Shown: positions 16,245-30,460, counted from the stretch's first letter. The stretch: DNA of 64,000 nt from Cololabis saira (GCF_033807715.1 NC_084592.1:23011501-23075500); one strand, 5' to 3'. Numbers and translations are program-made. Notes: generated by a model from the sequence alone, not told the origin.

Positions 16245-16979
16245 CAATTACCTTCAGAAACGTCTCATATTTTCTCTCCATTAAGTGAGTAAAATGGGTC
16301 CTGGATGGCAGGACGTACTCTGGGTTGAATTGCTGTGACATTTTTTGAAACCCGTCACCATCAACCATGGAGAGTGGTCTCATATCGCTGATCAGCATCT
16401 GCAGTACAGAGTCAGTGAGGACGGTCGTGTGTTGCGGGGAACAAGTCTGCTTCCTCTGCAGAAAGTTGTCCATGGTTGCTCTCTTCTTCGGACTGCATGC
16501 ATTTAATTTAAAATACTTGTCAGGCACAGTCAAGCATAACGTTAAAGATCTCTTTTAAAGCCAAAATACGCTCAATATCTTACCAAGGCGAGTCCGTTTC
16601 ATTCAGAACTCCGACATGCTTTCTTTTCAGATGCTCGTGCATTACTGACGTGCTCCCGTGATACGCAAGGTCGACTTTGCAAACCTTTCAAGTAATTTTT
16701 TTGTTTGCCGTATCCAGGCTAAAATGCTCCCAAACTTTCGAGGTTTTAATGCGCGCAGCTCCTGTCGGGGACAACATCATTTTGTTTTAGCCGCAACCGC
16801 TCGGCAGAGACGTTATTGCACATGCGCGGCTCTCGGCAGAGACTGTATTGAAGTGATATGCCTCACTCCGTTGGAAAAACACGTCTGGCGACAATTGTCG
16901 ACAGTGGAATTCGTCGTCGACAATTTTGATTATCGATTTTTGTCGACAACGTCGACAAATCGTTGCAGCCAATTATAAG

Positions 16980-19149
16980 ACAATGTTAAATGTTGCTGGA
17001 TTCCTGGACTTTCCAGGCTCAGCCGATTTAAGATGGAACAAAAGTTAAAATGGTAAATGAGAAATTGAAAAGGTTGTTAATAGTCAACAGTTCAAAAGCC
17101 AGCATCCATACTTAGGTGGCAACAGTACCTATTACACTGTACATGTTATGAAAGAGCTTTTAGAGCAACATATGCCACTCCGATGATGTTTTACTCAGGA
17201 AAACCCCATTTAATATGGATGGCATTGTGTCTGGTGTGATTGAATGATTATGTGCAAAAGATAATCCTCACACCAACTAAAGCAGTGTGATAAATGAGTA
17301 CATATTCTGTAGCCGGATGCTTTTTACCTTTGTTTCTAGCCTATTTGCTGCTATATTGTTGTCAATTGATATACAAATGTATGCTTTTGTAAATGAGAAC
17401 AAATTGAAATTGCCCTTGCAGCTAAAAAGTACACTTCCCTCTTCACGTAAAGGTTTATGTAGCCTCTAGCTTTCTTCAGCAAGTAAGTTGTCTTTGGCTG
17501 AGCTGCGATTTTGCAGGAGCTGTGCAGAGACCATGTTGGGATCCAGATCTAGAGGTTGTTCTGTACTTGGAGTCTGAGTCGGGATTCCACCTGATGACAT
17601 TATAAGGATGTTTTTAAGAAAAATAAAGTGTTGAAACACATGTTTTGATTATTTCTTCATAGTGCACTACTTATAATGCAACTAATAAAACAAAAGATAA
17701 ATACTATATGTTAATATAATTTTTCAACTATGTAAATGTGAAAAACGCACAAAATGATGGGTCTTCGGTTTTGTAGTAAATCCAAAGGTTGTATTTAACT
17801 AAGAGCTCTATGATCAGATAATTCTTCTTTCAGTTTTACACATTTGCATGACTATTTTTTATGAAGTGTGTGCTGTGAAGATGTAAATAATTTTCTTTTA
17901 ATTTTGCATTCCAATTTTAATATGCTTTTGCATAAGACCTTTTGGGTCAATGTTACGCAATTCATTCCTGTCAAATAAGAATGACATTTCCATGTGGACC
18001 AGTGTTCATTGCATGATGAATTTGGACACGGTATTGAGCAGCACATAACCTTCTGGGACCTTATCATGAAAACCTGAATGTCAGAGATTAACAAAGGGAT
18101 ACATCAAAAGAAAAATGACAAAATAAAACATGTAAAGTGAAGCACAATGTGGCATTTACATGATAAACACAGAACCCACAAAAAGCAAGTATTCGGCTCG
18201 AAAAGATGAATAAAAGCAGTATTCTTGCATTAAGACTGCATAATTTATGTTTCTTGAAAGTTACTTACATTTTTTAAGCTGCCATATTAACAGGCTTTGT
18301 CCATGGGAAGTGGTTGAATATTTTAGTGGGTAACTTGTAAGAGAAGTAAAAGGAAAGTTCAAACATGCAGGATTATTCACAGACACTGGAACACTCCAGC
18401 AAGACTGAGAAACGGATGAAGGACGATTTATCCTAGAATGCTAAATTAGGGTTAGATGCATTCCTGCATTTTATATGAAACGGTGCATTAGGAAACCGTT
18501 CTGAGGTTAAAGCCTTGTAGGAACTGAGTCACTCGTGAATCTGTAATTATTTTGAGACATGTTCTATGTCTTTTATGTATTTTGTCGCTCTAGTGGCCTT
18601 TCTTGAAAGTAGCTGAACAAGAAAATGGGGCAGAGAGAGGGGGAAGGCATTGTTATGCAACAAAAGGAGTGCTTGTTTAATTGTTAAAAGGTTATTAATG
18701 ATTGTTTGATGACAGTTATTGATAAAAAAGATTATTAATATGAATAAATTATAATGGTGCATCACCTGTTTATATCAGAATCGATAATTAAACAGCACAG
18801 TCTCAAAATAAGAGTAAGTTATTCTATGCAACTAGCATGAGACCAAGGGTGACACTATCGAATAACACAGAGGGAAGGAGTTCGAGCTCAGAGCTTGGCA
18901 ACCAGCAAATGCTACAAATATAATGTAATTAACCACAAACAACGCATCTTTCTCTTCATTAAAATAGATCAGATTTGTTTTTTACACAAGTCCTAAAGTG
19001 GTGAAATGTCAACACTTGGAATAAAGTTCTGATATCTAAACTACATATAAGCATATAAATTAACTAAGCATGAAACAGAAACATCAGCGTATATACACGT
19101 GTGTGTGTCTGTTTGTACGTGTGTATGGCAAGATAGCTTTCCATCCAAG
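16980..19149. other. Unrecognised non-coding sequence
   Basis: No gene, RNA gene or recognisable element end. AT-rich, with only frames of 80 codons or fewer. Confidence 0.4.
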
Positions 19150-19199
19150 TGAGGTAGCATGACCATTACGGATGAGGACGTGATAGTTGCTAGCCATCA

Positions 19200-19465
19200 T
19201 CCGGGCCAACTGTTAAATCATATTAGAAACACATGAATTGCTTTATATAAATTCTCCGGCCATGGCAGAATCAAATTAACTCCCTTCGGAGTCGTCATGG
19301 GTGTGAAATAAAATGATTGACACCAAAATAGGGTTTTGAACCAGGCTCTAATTATGTCTATTTCGCCTCTAAAGTTTGACATTTTAACATGGGAGTCAAT
19401 GGAGATTAACTCGCTTTTGCAGTAAGCCTCCAGTGGCCAGTTAAGGAATTGTAACAAATCTTAGT
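19200..19465. repeat. Dispersed teleost repeat (non-coding)
   Basis: The segment contains GTTTTGAACCAGGCTCTAAT, TCTAAAGTTTGACATTTTAA followed by CATGGGAGTCAATGGAG, and ACTCGCTTTTGCAGTAAGCC followed by TCCAGTGGCC. I recognise this string as a common interspersed repeat in fish genomes, but its class is unknown to me and no TSD was identified. Confidence 0.45.
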
Positions 19466-20460
19466 TCCACATGAGCCTCAACCTGGAAGTTAGATAGTTG
19501 CCACTTGCTTTCAATACATGATAAAAATGACAGACATCATGCAGTGATGAAGTCTGGGGTGATTCAAAATGTGGATGAGATTTCTTTACATCAAGCAAGA
19601 ACAAAGGATTTCTGAGGTTTTATGCCCAAGTGCAAGTGTTTGTGAGAGGAAGAGTGAAATAATGGAGGAGTGTAAAACCCAAAGAGAGGATGATTTCACA
19701 CCATCAGAAAATTAAGCTGCTCTGTGATTTCCCACACGGACACACCCATGTGACGCCAACTTCACATGTGCCCTCTGGCCATTTAACTGGAAAATGTGAA
19801 TGTGCATTGTTTTCCAAGGTGAGAAAACATATAAACAAGATCCAGCAACATGGATGCAACAAAAGGTACAATTAAAATAAGCAAACACTCTTCAGCAGCT
19901 CTACTTTTGGTTGGTGGCATCCTGGTGTTTGAGGAAAACTTGCTGATCCTGGCCACAGGTCGGTTGGTTTTTACGCTCCACCAGACATCCAGCTGTGTAT
20001 GGCTCTCTTGCCCTTTTACTCTCTCTCGGAGATAAAGGCATTTGCATCGTCTGGTGCACACTGATCCTCTGTTTCACTTATCAGGGTGTTGGAAACTTCA
20101 CAGGTCATTCTGTTGCAAAAGAGGTGGACGAGGAGTGTCGTCACTGGTTCTTGGTAACCAATAGGCTTTCACAGAAACAGTTGGATGGATGGCCCTTTGA
20201 TTATATTACGCTAATGTGAGCTTAGGTTGTAGTCCTTATGAAATCTAAGGATACACAGAGGTTGTGCTTTGGCTTAAGAAGATCAGAGATAGTGAGGGTG
20301 GAAGAGCCGCTGCTATGTATTGTCCAGCGAAGTTGCTGCGTGTCAGCAGGAACCCCTGTTGGGTTTAGGGGTCCGTGCCCAAGGAAAGGCCAGTGACATC
20401 AGTTTCACATCTAGTTGTAAAAAAAACCTGCTAAGCCTGCAGGCGATTTGAGTCATTTAG
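19466..20460. other. Unrecognised non-coding sequence
   Basis: Several overlapping frames of 60-90 codons lie between 19690 and 20220, but none has a recognisable domain. Overlap on both strands suggests chance openness. A host exon cannot be excluded from sequence alone. Confidence 0.35.
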
Positions 20461-20590
20461 AAGGTTCCTTCGGTTGTGTTTCCATTAGCGTGGGTTTTGG
20501 GTAGTTTTGGGTTGTTTTTTTTAGCCAAGTCATTAACGCATATCTCCATTACCAGGAATGGGCCCTGCAAAATTGGCCTTTAGGAACCTT
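20461..20590. mobile_element. Possible MITE with AAGGTTCC terminal repeats
   Basis: The 130-bp block begins AAGGTTCCTTCGGTTGTGTT and its reverse complement begins AAGGTTCCTAAAGG. It contains TTTCCATTA and TCTCCATTACCAGG motifs typical of short fish MITEs. The terminal repeat is only 9 bp and no TSD is evident. Confidence 0.4.
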
Positions 20591-21162
20591 TACAGAGGGG
20601 AAAAAAATGTTCCTATGGATTTCTAAATTACATTCAACCCTCTCATGTGAACATAAATCATGTGAACACAACTCATTTGAACCTACTGGACCACATATAT
20701 TATGCTGCAAGTACATTTAATGAAGATAAAGATTACAAGGAAAAAAACAACAGATGGACCGTCAAGTTGGTGCCGGCCTTGTTGGCGTATTACGCAAGTG
20801 TTGAGGTCTGGCAGGGGTGGTTTTCTTTTAATATCGATCATAACAACCATGGTATATGTTAAATAATAAAATAATACAAATGGAAATAGCATCCCATGTT
20901 ACTTCTTTTTCGCATTCTTGTTTTTTCATCTACAAACAGCAACAAATGCATATTACCACCAAGGTAAGCAGTGTTATTTTATTCAGTGCTATGGTGTAAT
21001 GAAAACGTGCCAGCTGAAGGGGCTGAGGAGGGGTCTGTAAGTGTTCCTCGTCCTGTGGGTTTACCCTGCATTTCTGCTAATGGAAACGCACCTTTTGTCT
21101 CAAATCATGTGCTCAGGCTTTGCTGTGTGGTGCCAGGCCTTTCATTGTTTCAACACATGGCT
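20591..21162. other. Unrecognised non-coding sequence
   Basis: No gene or recognisable repeat. The GC-richer part after 21000 leads into the SINE at 21163. Confidence 0.4.
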
Positions 21163-21283
21163 GTGGCCGAACAACATGCAGCAAATAAATCACAGGCAGG
21201 AAGTCGAACTTGTGCCGGGTGCAGAGGGACTATACCATCTGTACATAAGCTCTCTGCTCAACCAAGGGAGCTATCTGGTGCTC
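21163..21283 (-). mobile_element. tRNA-derived SINE (teleost type)
   Basis: Read on the minus strand, the head gives TAGCTCCCTTGGTTGAGCAG, an A-box-like internal promoter at 21262-21273. A B-box-like AAGTTCGACTT follows at 21201-21211, then CCTGCCTGTGATTTATTTGC and TGCATGTTGTTC. This order (tRNA-like head, then TTTGCTGCATGTC) is that of a common teleost tRNA SINE. It is too diverged to fold as a functional tRNA. Confidence 0.7.
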
Positions 21284-22322
21284 ATGTTCTTTTAAAAGAA
21301 ACTTTTAAAATGGAAAATGTATCAAATTATTATTTTGTCTCATTGTGGTTGAGTTAATTCATAACTAAAAGTGAAACCATTAACTGCAGTCCTTCAAGCA
21401 CCTCCATGTCTTAAAAAGTCAGATCAGTTTTGATTCTCGTCTTCTTATTGAAGGAGACTTTTTAATAGCTTGGTTAAATTAGTGGAAGAACATTTTTAAG
21501 AATGACTACATTCCAATGGATGACTGTTACAACAGCTATAAATAAAATACAATAAATTGTAGTTCAACATAATTTGTATTTTACTATGCATTTAAAAGTG
21601 AAGCTGCCATTAATTATACTGTTTGTGGACATATATTCTTATGATCATCATTATAGCATGTCTGTCATGGCCTAACTGTGCTATTCAAGTACATTAATGG
21701 CATTACATTTGCTCAAGCATATTTTAGTCATTGAATTTAGTTGTTTTACACAATAGTTTTACACATTCGTAGTTCATCCCTGCACAGAATATGTGTATCC
21801 ACCAAGAGCCAACCCTGCTGAGAGCATGATAAGGAAAGAGAGCTCTTCATTCTCACCAGGAAACAGTATTACAGATTTTACAGAAGGTCCATGAAATCTA
21901 TAAATGCATTAAAAGAAAGCAAGTCGTTGGCCATCAAAGAAGCAAGAGTAATTTTATTTTCCCCTGTGCCAAGCTCTATAGTGGCAAATTTACCCCACTG
22001 GCACAATTTCTGTTTCATATGATGAGATACTGTCTTTAAGAATAGGCTAGACGACCGATAATATGTTCCCAAATGTTTCCTCTTCAATTTTTGGATCGAG
22101 GGAGGAAGACAAAAACACATTTATGTGTCATGATTTCAATTTCTTCATGACAAAAATAACCCATAAATGTGAGTAAATGTGTAAAAAGATTCTTAACAAG
22201 TTTCAGTGGGAATGCAGCAGATCATTTTATTTATAAGTGATGAAATGATGCCAAAAAGGAAAGGGACACACTAACTACTATAATTTGGTGAGTGCTCAAA
22301 CAAAACAGTTATTTTGCGGCCT

Positions 22323-22360
22323 CCCCCCGGGTGACACAAACATACCTGTCACCCGAGGGG
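22323..22360. other. Inverted repeat with 14-bp arms, 10-bp loop
   Basis: Arms CCCCCCGGGTGACA (22323-22336) and TGTCACCCGAGGGG (22347-22360) pair at 13 of 14 positions. It stands out as GC-rich in AT-rich surroundings. Function unknown. Confidence 0.7.
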
Positions 22361-22635
22361 AATATATTAATATTAATGAAATGACACAGTGAAGAGCAGT
22401 GCCGTAACACTGAAATCTTAATAAAAGGACTCCGAACAAATGGAAGAGGCTTATCAACGTTTCCAGACAGTGATGACTGATTGGTAGTGCCAGTTATTTC
22501 ATTAAGCCAATAGATGATGAAAGTGAGGTTGGTATTTCTGACTTTTTATTTTAATGACTCTTTTGTTTCATTAAACTGATTCATCTTTCCTGTAACAATC
22601 TGAACCTCACCTCCTTCATCTTTCTCTCATATAGA

Positions 22636-22650
22636 CCCCCCCCCCCCCCC
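22636..22650. repeat. Poly-C tract (C15)
   Basis: An uninterrupted run of 15 C. Confidence 0.95.
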
Positions 22651-24093
22651 AACGGACGTGCACACTAACTCCTAGTTATTTGTGGGCTTTGATTGAGGTA
22701 ACACTGATTTAATGGGCATTTCTGTAAACCATAAATAGGATGGAATGAAATGTGTCGCTATTATATGGTCTTGAAAATGACCCCTTTATTACAGGCTCAG
22801 TCAAGAGCTGACTAAGATTAATTGCAGACATTATGGACAAGAAAGCTTAATGTTCATTTGCTGACCAACATGCTGCCCTTAGCACAGCTCATTCATTACA
22901 GTTAGGTTGATGTTCAGACTTCCAAATCTAATGATGATAAACAACCGCTAATTGTACCCTTGTGCTGTCATTACTCTGACGCTATAATGCCTCTGAGAAT
23001 GCATTAAATCAAATTTCAGAAAGTGTAGTTGGAACAATCGGATGAAAGGCAATTGGTTGTCCTGGTGATTTGCTATCAAAACACCGGATTACGTGAATGC
23101 AATAAACTTGATTATTTCGAATGCCATCATTCTTATACTTGTTTCACTGAAGCATAGATGTGGACATTTTAACTGCATGAAGTTGCACTGCCACTGCACT
23201 TGTGGAGAAGGGGTGGGTTTCCATCATTTTATGAAGAGCTGTAATTGCATCATACAGCTCGTCTACGTTTTCAAATCTCCATACTTCAAGGCAACCTCAC
23301 TTATTCTCCTGTGATTTGCTCCGGCTGACACGGCAGTTCAGGTGTGATCCTAAAAAAACAAGAACACTATCAGGATGACTGAAAAACACTCATCATATTT
23401 CTACAGGGGACTTCTAATAGGCGCTGCATTATTACATGGCTGCAGAGATGAAGAGTTTACCAGCAGCAGACCCAGGCTGGAATTTTGATGCAATTTTATT
23501 CATGGTAATATTTCACAAGGGAATGTCACCTTTCTAATACTGACTTCCATGCCTCTTTACAACTTGGAAACACAGCCTATTTGTCACAGAGCTGAATGCA
23601 TACTTCATATACCATGTGCAATGCATGGCAACTGTGAAATACCTGTGCTCAAGGCACAACACGAGGCAAGTTCCTCCTGATACCCAAATCTATCCAACAT
23701 GACACCTATATTATATATACACATACACATATACATACACACACACTCACATTTAAAGTGCAATGATTTCACTGTTACAGCCTGCACACCACCATAAACT
23801 CAATGACAAAAATCTAAAATTTTAGAAAAGATTTATAAATAACTAAAGTATGATACACTCTGATCTGCAGACTTTAATTTCAACTTTAAGTCAAAGATTT
23901 CTTTAAATGAAAGTAAAGAAAAAATAAAAAATCTGTGCTCCTAACGTGCATTTTGCACGAGATAAGACAAGGGATTAATGATATTAATAAACAGGGCAAA
24001 TATTAAAGCCACAGGAACCAATGAGCAGGATGAAACTATGAAAACATTAAAAGCAGCAATGAACATATTAATATTGTGTCCGTGTAAATGAAT

Positions 24094-25640
<1,547 letters not shown>

Positions 25641-26460
25641 ATACACACACACACACATATATATACATATATATACACTCAACCCAGTCTCACATAAAAA
25701 CGTACCCTGCCTACGTTGGTCCAAAGTGCAAAAACGTAGAGGGGTTACAATATTAGCCCTTGAAATGTATAACTGTTACATTTTTCTGCCTATTCATTTT
25801 GCGTCCAAGTCACGTGACTTTTAAGATTCTGGCCGTGACAGCAACAAACATGGTGGACATTTTTCATTTTTGAGTGAAAGAAATCAATATTTTGAGTTAG
25901 TTTCTGCATAGAAATATATATATTTTACTTTCATAATATTCACTCAGTGAATTTACATAATCACTTGCTTGCTCGTGGTTGCAACATTTTTTCAGATCTC
26001 GTCAGAATAATGTTTTAAAAATGTGAAAAAGTAACATTTTGGTTGTTGGACGGTGCTGTGAAAAAAATCAATATTTTGATGCTTCCTTGTTGTTGGGAAT
26101 TACTTTCAGATCTCGCCAGAATAATAATTTGAAATTGCAACATTTTGGTGCTGGGATACGTGGTCGTGATATATACACGGCCACGTACAGTATGCCGGCG
26201 GGGATGGAGGTGGGGATTCCCCCCCAAACCAGATTTTGATAGCGGAGGAGTCAAGCCCACAAAAAGCAGTTTTATTTTGAAAACCAACCTGATTTTCTTG
26301 CATTCCAAAAGTCTGACTTCCGGCCCGCCAAAATAAAAGATACAGCCAGACAAATGAATGAAAAAATTTAAATAATCCCTCTGGGATCCCCCTATACGTC
26401 ATAGTGACGAGGGGGATCCTGGACACGTGACAGATGCCCCCGATCGTGTGCCGGTTAATA
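25641..26460. repeat. Unclassified dispersed repeat with internal duplication
   Basis: After a short CA/TA run, the block starts near CCCAGTCTCACATAAAAACG, which I recognise as the start of a fish interspersed repeat. Inside, the motif AATCAATATTTTGA, CAGATCTCGYCAGAATAAT and ACATTTTGGT occurs twice (25880-26035 and 26068-26150), so the interior is partly duplicated. It ends near a GC-rich hairpin at 26384-26419. Class unknown. Frames of 100-112 codons on the minus strand have no recognisable domain. Confidence 0.4.
26384..26419. other. Perfect 10-bp inverted repeat with inner 5-bp stem
   Basis: GGATCCCCCT (26384-26393) pairs with AGGGGGATCC (26410-26419). Inside the loop, CGTCA pairs with TGACG. 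Confidence 0.75.
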
Positions 26461-26506
26461 TTTAAGATAGTTAAGTTTAGAGTAACTAAACTAAGTAGGG
26501 ATGCTG

Positions 26507-26977
26507 TTATAATAATAATAAATAATTATAAATAATTTGAATTAATTATTAATTATATATCAGACTTAACCTCCAGAAATTAATTAATAATTTATATTAA
26601 TCATAATATTAATATTTAGTATAATAATAAATACACCTGTAGCACAAACCAGTGTTTATAGCAAACATTCAGAGACATTATCAGACAATTATTGTAAGTA
26701 ATGTGACTGTCTTTCAACCATTTCTTAACATCAACATCAAATATTTGAAGGGATGGCACTCTTATATACTGCAGTATAAAGTAAACAAACTTTGGCATAA
26801 ACAAAACAAAAAAAAGTCACAAGCTCAAAAAGTTGTATTTTTCTACAATACTGCAATAGTTCGGCTTTTTTTTGAGGGAAGTTAGGAAACCAGGTTGCCA
26901 GATTGGTTTCCCGTGGCCGTTTTCGACGCATATAGCAGTGCGTCGTTGACTAAGTACAGGCGGAGTTGTCAAGTAAT
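26507..26977 (+). repeat. Unclassified repeat, copy A of an inverted pair
   Basis: The block matches the reverse complement of 63184-63766. Shared anchors are TATATCAGACT, CCAGAAATT, AGAGACATTATCAGAC, ATCAAATATTTGAAGGGATG followed by GCAC, TAAAGTAAACAAACTTTGGC, ATTTTTCTACAATACTGCAA and GGCGGAGTTGTCAAGTAAT. The start is AT-rich. No transposase or terminal inverted repeat was found. Confidence 0.8.
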
Positions 26978-27743
26978 GCGTGAAAAATGCTGACAATAGC
27001 AAACCTGGCAACCACTAATATTGAGTTTTTTTAGCCACTTACCCAAAAACACGGTTCCGATTAATTTTCCATGGATGATTGCAATTACTGTAGAAACAGT
27101 ATATAATTTATCTAGACTTTAGGTCTTGAATGTGTTAACAAACACTATACTTTTGAATCTAAACTATTCATCAGTCCGACCATCTCTTCTTCTTAGATTT
27201 TTAGATTTAGATTTATTTATTTGCACAGTTAAACATTACACAAATAAAAGTACCAACTTTAAAAATGTAAAGTGCAGGAAGAGGCGAAAACTCCAAGAGC
27301 TTATCAGGTGCCTCCACCATCGTTCCCTCTAAGCTGCGCGCGTGCGCAATCGCGCACTGACCGCATATTCTCAGCGCACAAGAAAGTCTATCCAGCGCAG
27401 TGCTTCAAGTGGGCCGGTACGCGCCGGTACGGAGTTAGAAATCTATAGATGATGGAAATTAAAGGAAAATTACAAAGAATTTACACAAAAGAAAAATGAT
27501 CGGATAAATGAAAAACTAGTACAATTTAATAATTAAGAAACAAACAAAAAATAAACGACTAAATAACAAACCAGATGAACAAAAAAATAATAATTTCAAG
27601 GAGATTACACAAGACGGTAGCATTTTTCAGCACATCCATTACTTATGCCAGAGCAGTTCCATTCACAAAACAAAAAGTAAGTGGTGTTTCAGACATCCTT
27701 TAAAACCTTGTACAGAGAAGCATTTTTTTGCTAAATGGGAATA
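26978..27743. other. Repeat fragments and unrecognised sequence
   Basis: 27321-27360 (CGTTCCCTCTAAGCTGCGCG) resembles the end of a known teleost hAT element beginning CAGTGTTCCCTCTAAGC; only this end is visible. The rest, including an A-rich stretch at 27450-27640, is unrecognised. Confidence 0.35.
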
Positions 27744-28336
27744 CCGTATTGGCCTGAATATAAGACGGGGTTTTTTGCATTGAAATAAGACTGAAAAAGT
27801 GGGGGTCGTCTTACATTCGGGGTCTAGACGTTATACCCATTTACACCGCTACATGGCGCCAGATATCTTTGAAGCGAATGCTGAACTTAACTCCCCAGGC
27901 CAAAGCGAACCCCTGTCACGAAGAAGAAAAATAGAAAATAGTATAAGAAAGAAAAGAGAAGAAAATAAGAGGAGAGATAACAGAAAGTGGAGAAACGTAG
28001 CGACAATCTGGAGAAAAGAGGGTGGAAGTTGGGCAGGTAAACCGGCAGCTGAGGAGAAGTTATGATGCAAACTTCAAGATAATGATTTCAAATAGTCAAA
28101 ATAACATGCTTTTTCTCTCGAAAAAGCATGTGATCATCATGTCATGATTATGACAATGATTTGTCATAATCATTATAACAAATGATTATGTTATAATCAT
28201 TTGTTTCAGATGTACTGTAATTATTTTCTGTATAAAAATTGAATTTGGTGTTCAAAAAGTCTTTCTTCAAATTTGAGTCTTGAAAAAGAGGGGGTCGTCT
28301 TATGATCGGGGTCGTCTTATATTCGGGACAATACGG
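27744..28336. mobile_element. TA-flanked TIR element (Tc1/mariner or pogo-type, non-autonomous)
   Basis: The left end is CCGTATTGGCCTGAATATAA and the reverse complement of the right end is CCGTATTGTCCCGAATATAA; both continue into AAGACG. TA flanks it at 27742-27743 and 28337-28338. The 593-bp interior contains a hairpin-rich part with AAGCATG/CATGCTT and repeated ATAATCATTTGT-like motifs (28080-28205). An 88-codon frame at 27799-28065 rich in K, R and E has no recognised domain. TA target use points to Tc1/mariner/pogo, but the family is not proven. Confidence 0.75.
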
Positions 28337-28385
28337 TATGTATTCCATAGTTTGACCCCCCTGTACCGCATTGCATATTATATAC

Positions 28386-29371
<986 letters not shown>

Positions 29372-29424
29372 ATATACGCACACACATAAATACATACATA
29401 CATGAATATATGTATATATATATT

Positions 29425-29513
29425 CAATTCAATTCATATAGCATCTATTACAACAGCAGTTGTCTCTAGGCGCTTTCCAGAGACCCAGAACATGACCCGC
29501 GAGCAATTATTAC
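29425..29513 (-). repeat. Dispersed fish repeat, inverted copy
   Basis: It starts ATTCAATTCAATTCATATAG and continues TTGTCTCTAGGCGCTTTCCA and GACCCAGAACATGACCC. It is the reverse complement of the 3' part of the copies at 3841-3927 and 35730-36372. Confidence 0.65.
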
Positions 29514-29617
<104 letters not shown>

Positions 29618-30076
29618 GGGCTGCACATAATTATTTTGGTCTGGTGCTCAGAGGAGCCCCTGGATATGTGACTTGGGGCTCCAAAAACGCGATAAAAGAG
29701 GGATGCAGGAATGGAAGGAAAAGTTATTGGCAAAACGATATTTATTCACTTATAAAGATGAATTAACAAATTATGGTGCGTGTTAGTCTGTAGAGTCAGT
29801 ATAAGTCAGAGTCAGTTGCATATTTTGCACCTAGGGTTGCCACCTTTCAGAAATAGAAATAAAGGACGCCCCGATTTAAGCAGCGCAGGAGCCAAAAAAA
29901 AGCCCCAAAACTTCTAAACTGCATAAAAATGTGTTTATTTTATATGAAAAAACGTGTTCTTTAATAGCATTGAACTTGCATGACTGTACAGACAGCCAAC
30001 CATATAGCAGCTGAAATAGCTGCCTATGCTATGTATGTCCACATCAGCCAAGGTGTAGAATATTGCTTCAGGTGAA

Positions 30077-30240
30077 GAATATGGTGTAAAAGTTAACTTA
30101 TTTCAATAATTCAACTAGAATTTGGTGTAAAAGTTAACTTATTTCAATAATTCAACTAGAATATGGTGTAAAAGTTAATTTATTTCAATAATTCAACTAG
30201 AATATGGTGTAAAAGTTAATCTATTTCAATAATTCAACTT
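30077..30240. repeat. Four tandem 41-bp units
   Basis: Units starting at 30077, 30118, 30159 and 30200 each read GAATATGGTGTAAAAGTTAA and continue with TTATTTCAATAATTCAACTA, with few changes. The following 30241-30400 (AAAGGTGAAACTAATATATT and onward) resembles a fish interspersed repeat fragment. Confidence 0.9.
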
Positions 30241-30460
30241 AAAAGGTGAAACTAATATATTACCTAGTCTTATTACTGTACATGCAAAGCAAGATATGTT
30301 GAACCTTTATTTGTTATAATTTTGATGATGGAATTGCTTATTGATTTCATAAAATATTCTCTAATTTATTTTTAATTTGGGATTTTCATAAACTGTGAGC
30401 CATAATCAGAGAGCAGCGTCTTGCTGGTGCAGGAAACTGCTGCAAGCAGTGACGGACACT

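Larger units (their letters stand above)
13901..16729 (-). pseudogene. Broken hAT (ZBED-like) transposase, three visible exons
   Basis: Read on the minus strand. Exon 1 (from about 16729 to 16584) encodes a BED zinc finger: VCKVDLAYHGST then HEHLKRKH, preceded by an in-frame TGA at 16688-16690 and ending at a GTAAGAT donor. Exon 2 (16493-16252) encodes SPKKRATMDNFLQRK and continues to KYETFLK, with a TGCAG acceptor and a GTAATTG donor. Exon 3 (from 15935) encodes SLTLTADVWTSPATEAYLG, the catalytic-core start, then HDNGSNMVAAVRLL, an in-frame TAA near 15010, CAGHTLQLVVNSAL, QDVSTRWNSAYYMVERLLEQ, and the C-terminal dimerisation region STPAERIFSAAGNICSQKR. Frameshifts lie near 14362 and 14225, and a second hAT element interrupts exon 3 at 15149-15785. 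The family is the Ac/ZBED-type hAT transposases, which cut and paste DNA as oligomers in the nucleus. No functional product is possible. Splice sites are inferred from reading-frame continuity. Confidence 0.88.
13391..16971 (-). mobile_element. hAT transposon with ZBED-type transposase relic, complete ends
   Basis: The left end reads TAGGGCTGCAACTAACGA and the reverse complement of the right end reads TGGCTGCAACGATTTG. Both ends are rich in CGACTA or TCGTCGAC sub-terminal motifs. An exact 8-bp target duplication, ATTATAAG, flanks it at 13383-13390 and 16972-16979, which is diagnostic of hAT. The element is 3581 bp and holds a broken transposase on the minus strand, a (GT)n array inside an intron and a nested hAT element at 15149-15777. 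It was once autonomous and is now dead. Confidence 0.92.
21284..24093. other. Unrecognised non-coding stretch
   Basis: No gene. It contains a short hairpin at 22323-22360 and a C15 run at 22636-22650. The 22760-23040 part is relatively complex, non-repetitive sequence rich in TAAT motifs. Confidence 0.4.

Noticed and set aside
16138..16533. 131-codon minus-strand frame with a histidine-threonine repeat
   Set aside because: The first part is exon 2 of the hAT relic; the HTHT tail is read-through of the intronic (GT)n array.
19783..20219. Cluster of short open frames as a host exon
   Set aside because: Frames on both strands overlap, contain no recognisable motif and have no convincing splice pattern; left as unrecognised sequence.
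26015..26426. Frames of 106-112 codons on the minus strand
   Set aside because: Two overlapping frames within a dispersed repeat, without any recognisable domain.
30077..30240. Possible CRISPR-like array
   Set aside because: The 41-bp units abut directly with no unique spacers, and the context is a vertebrate transposon.
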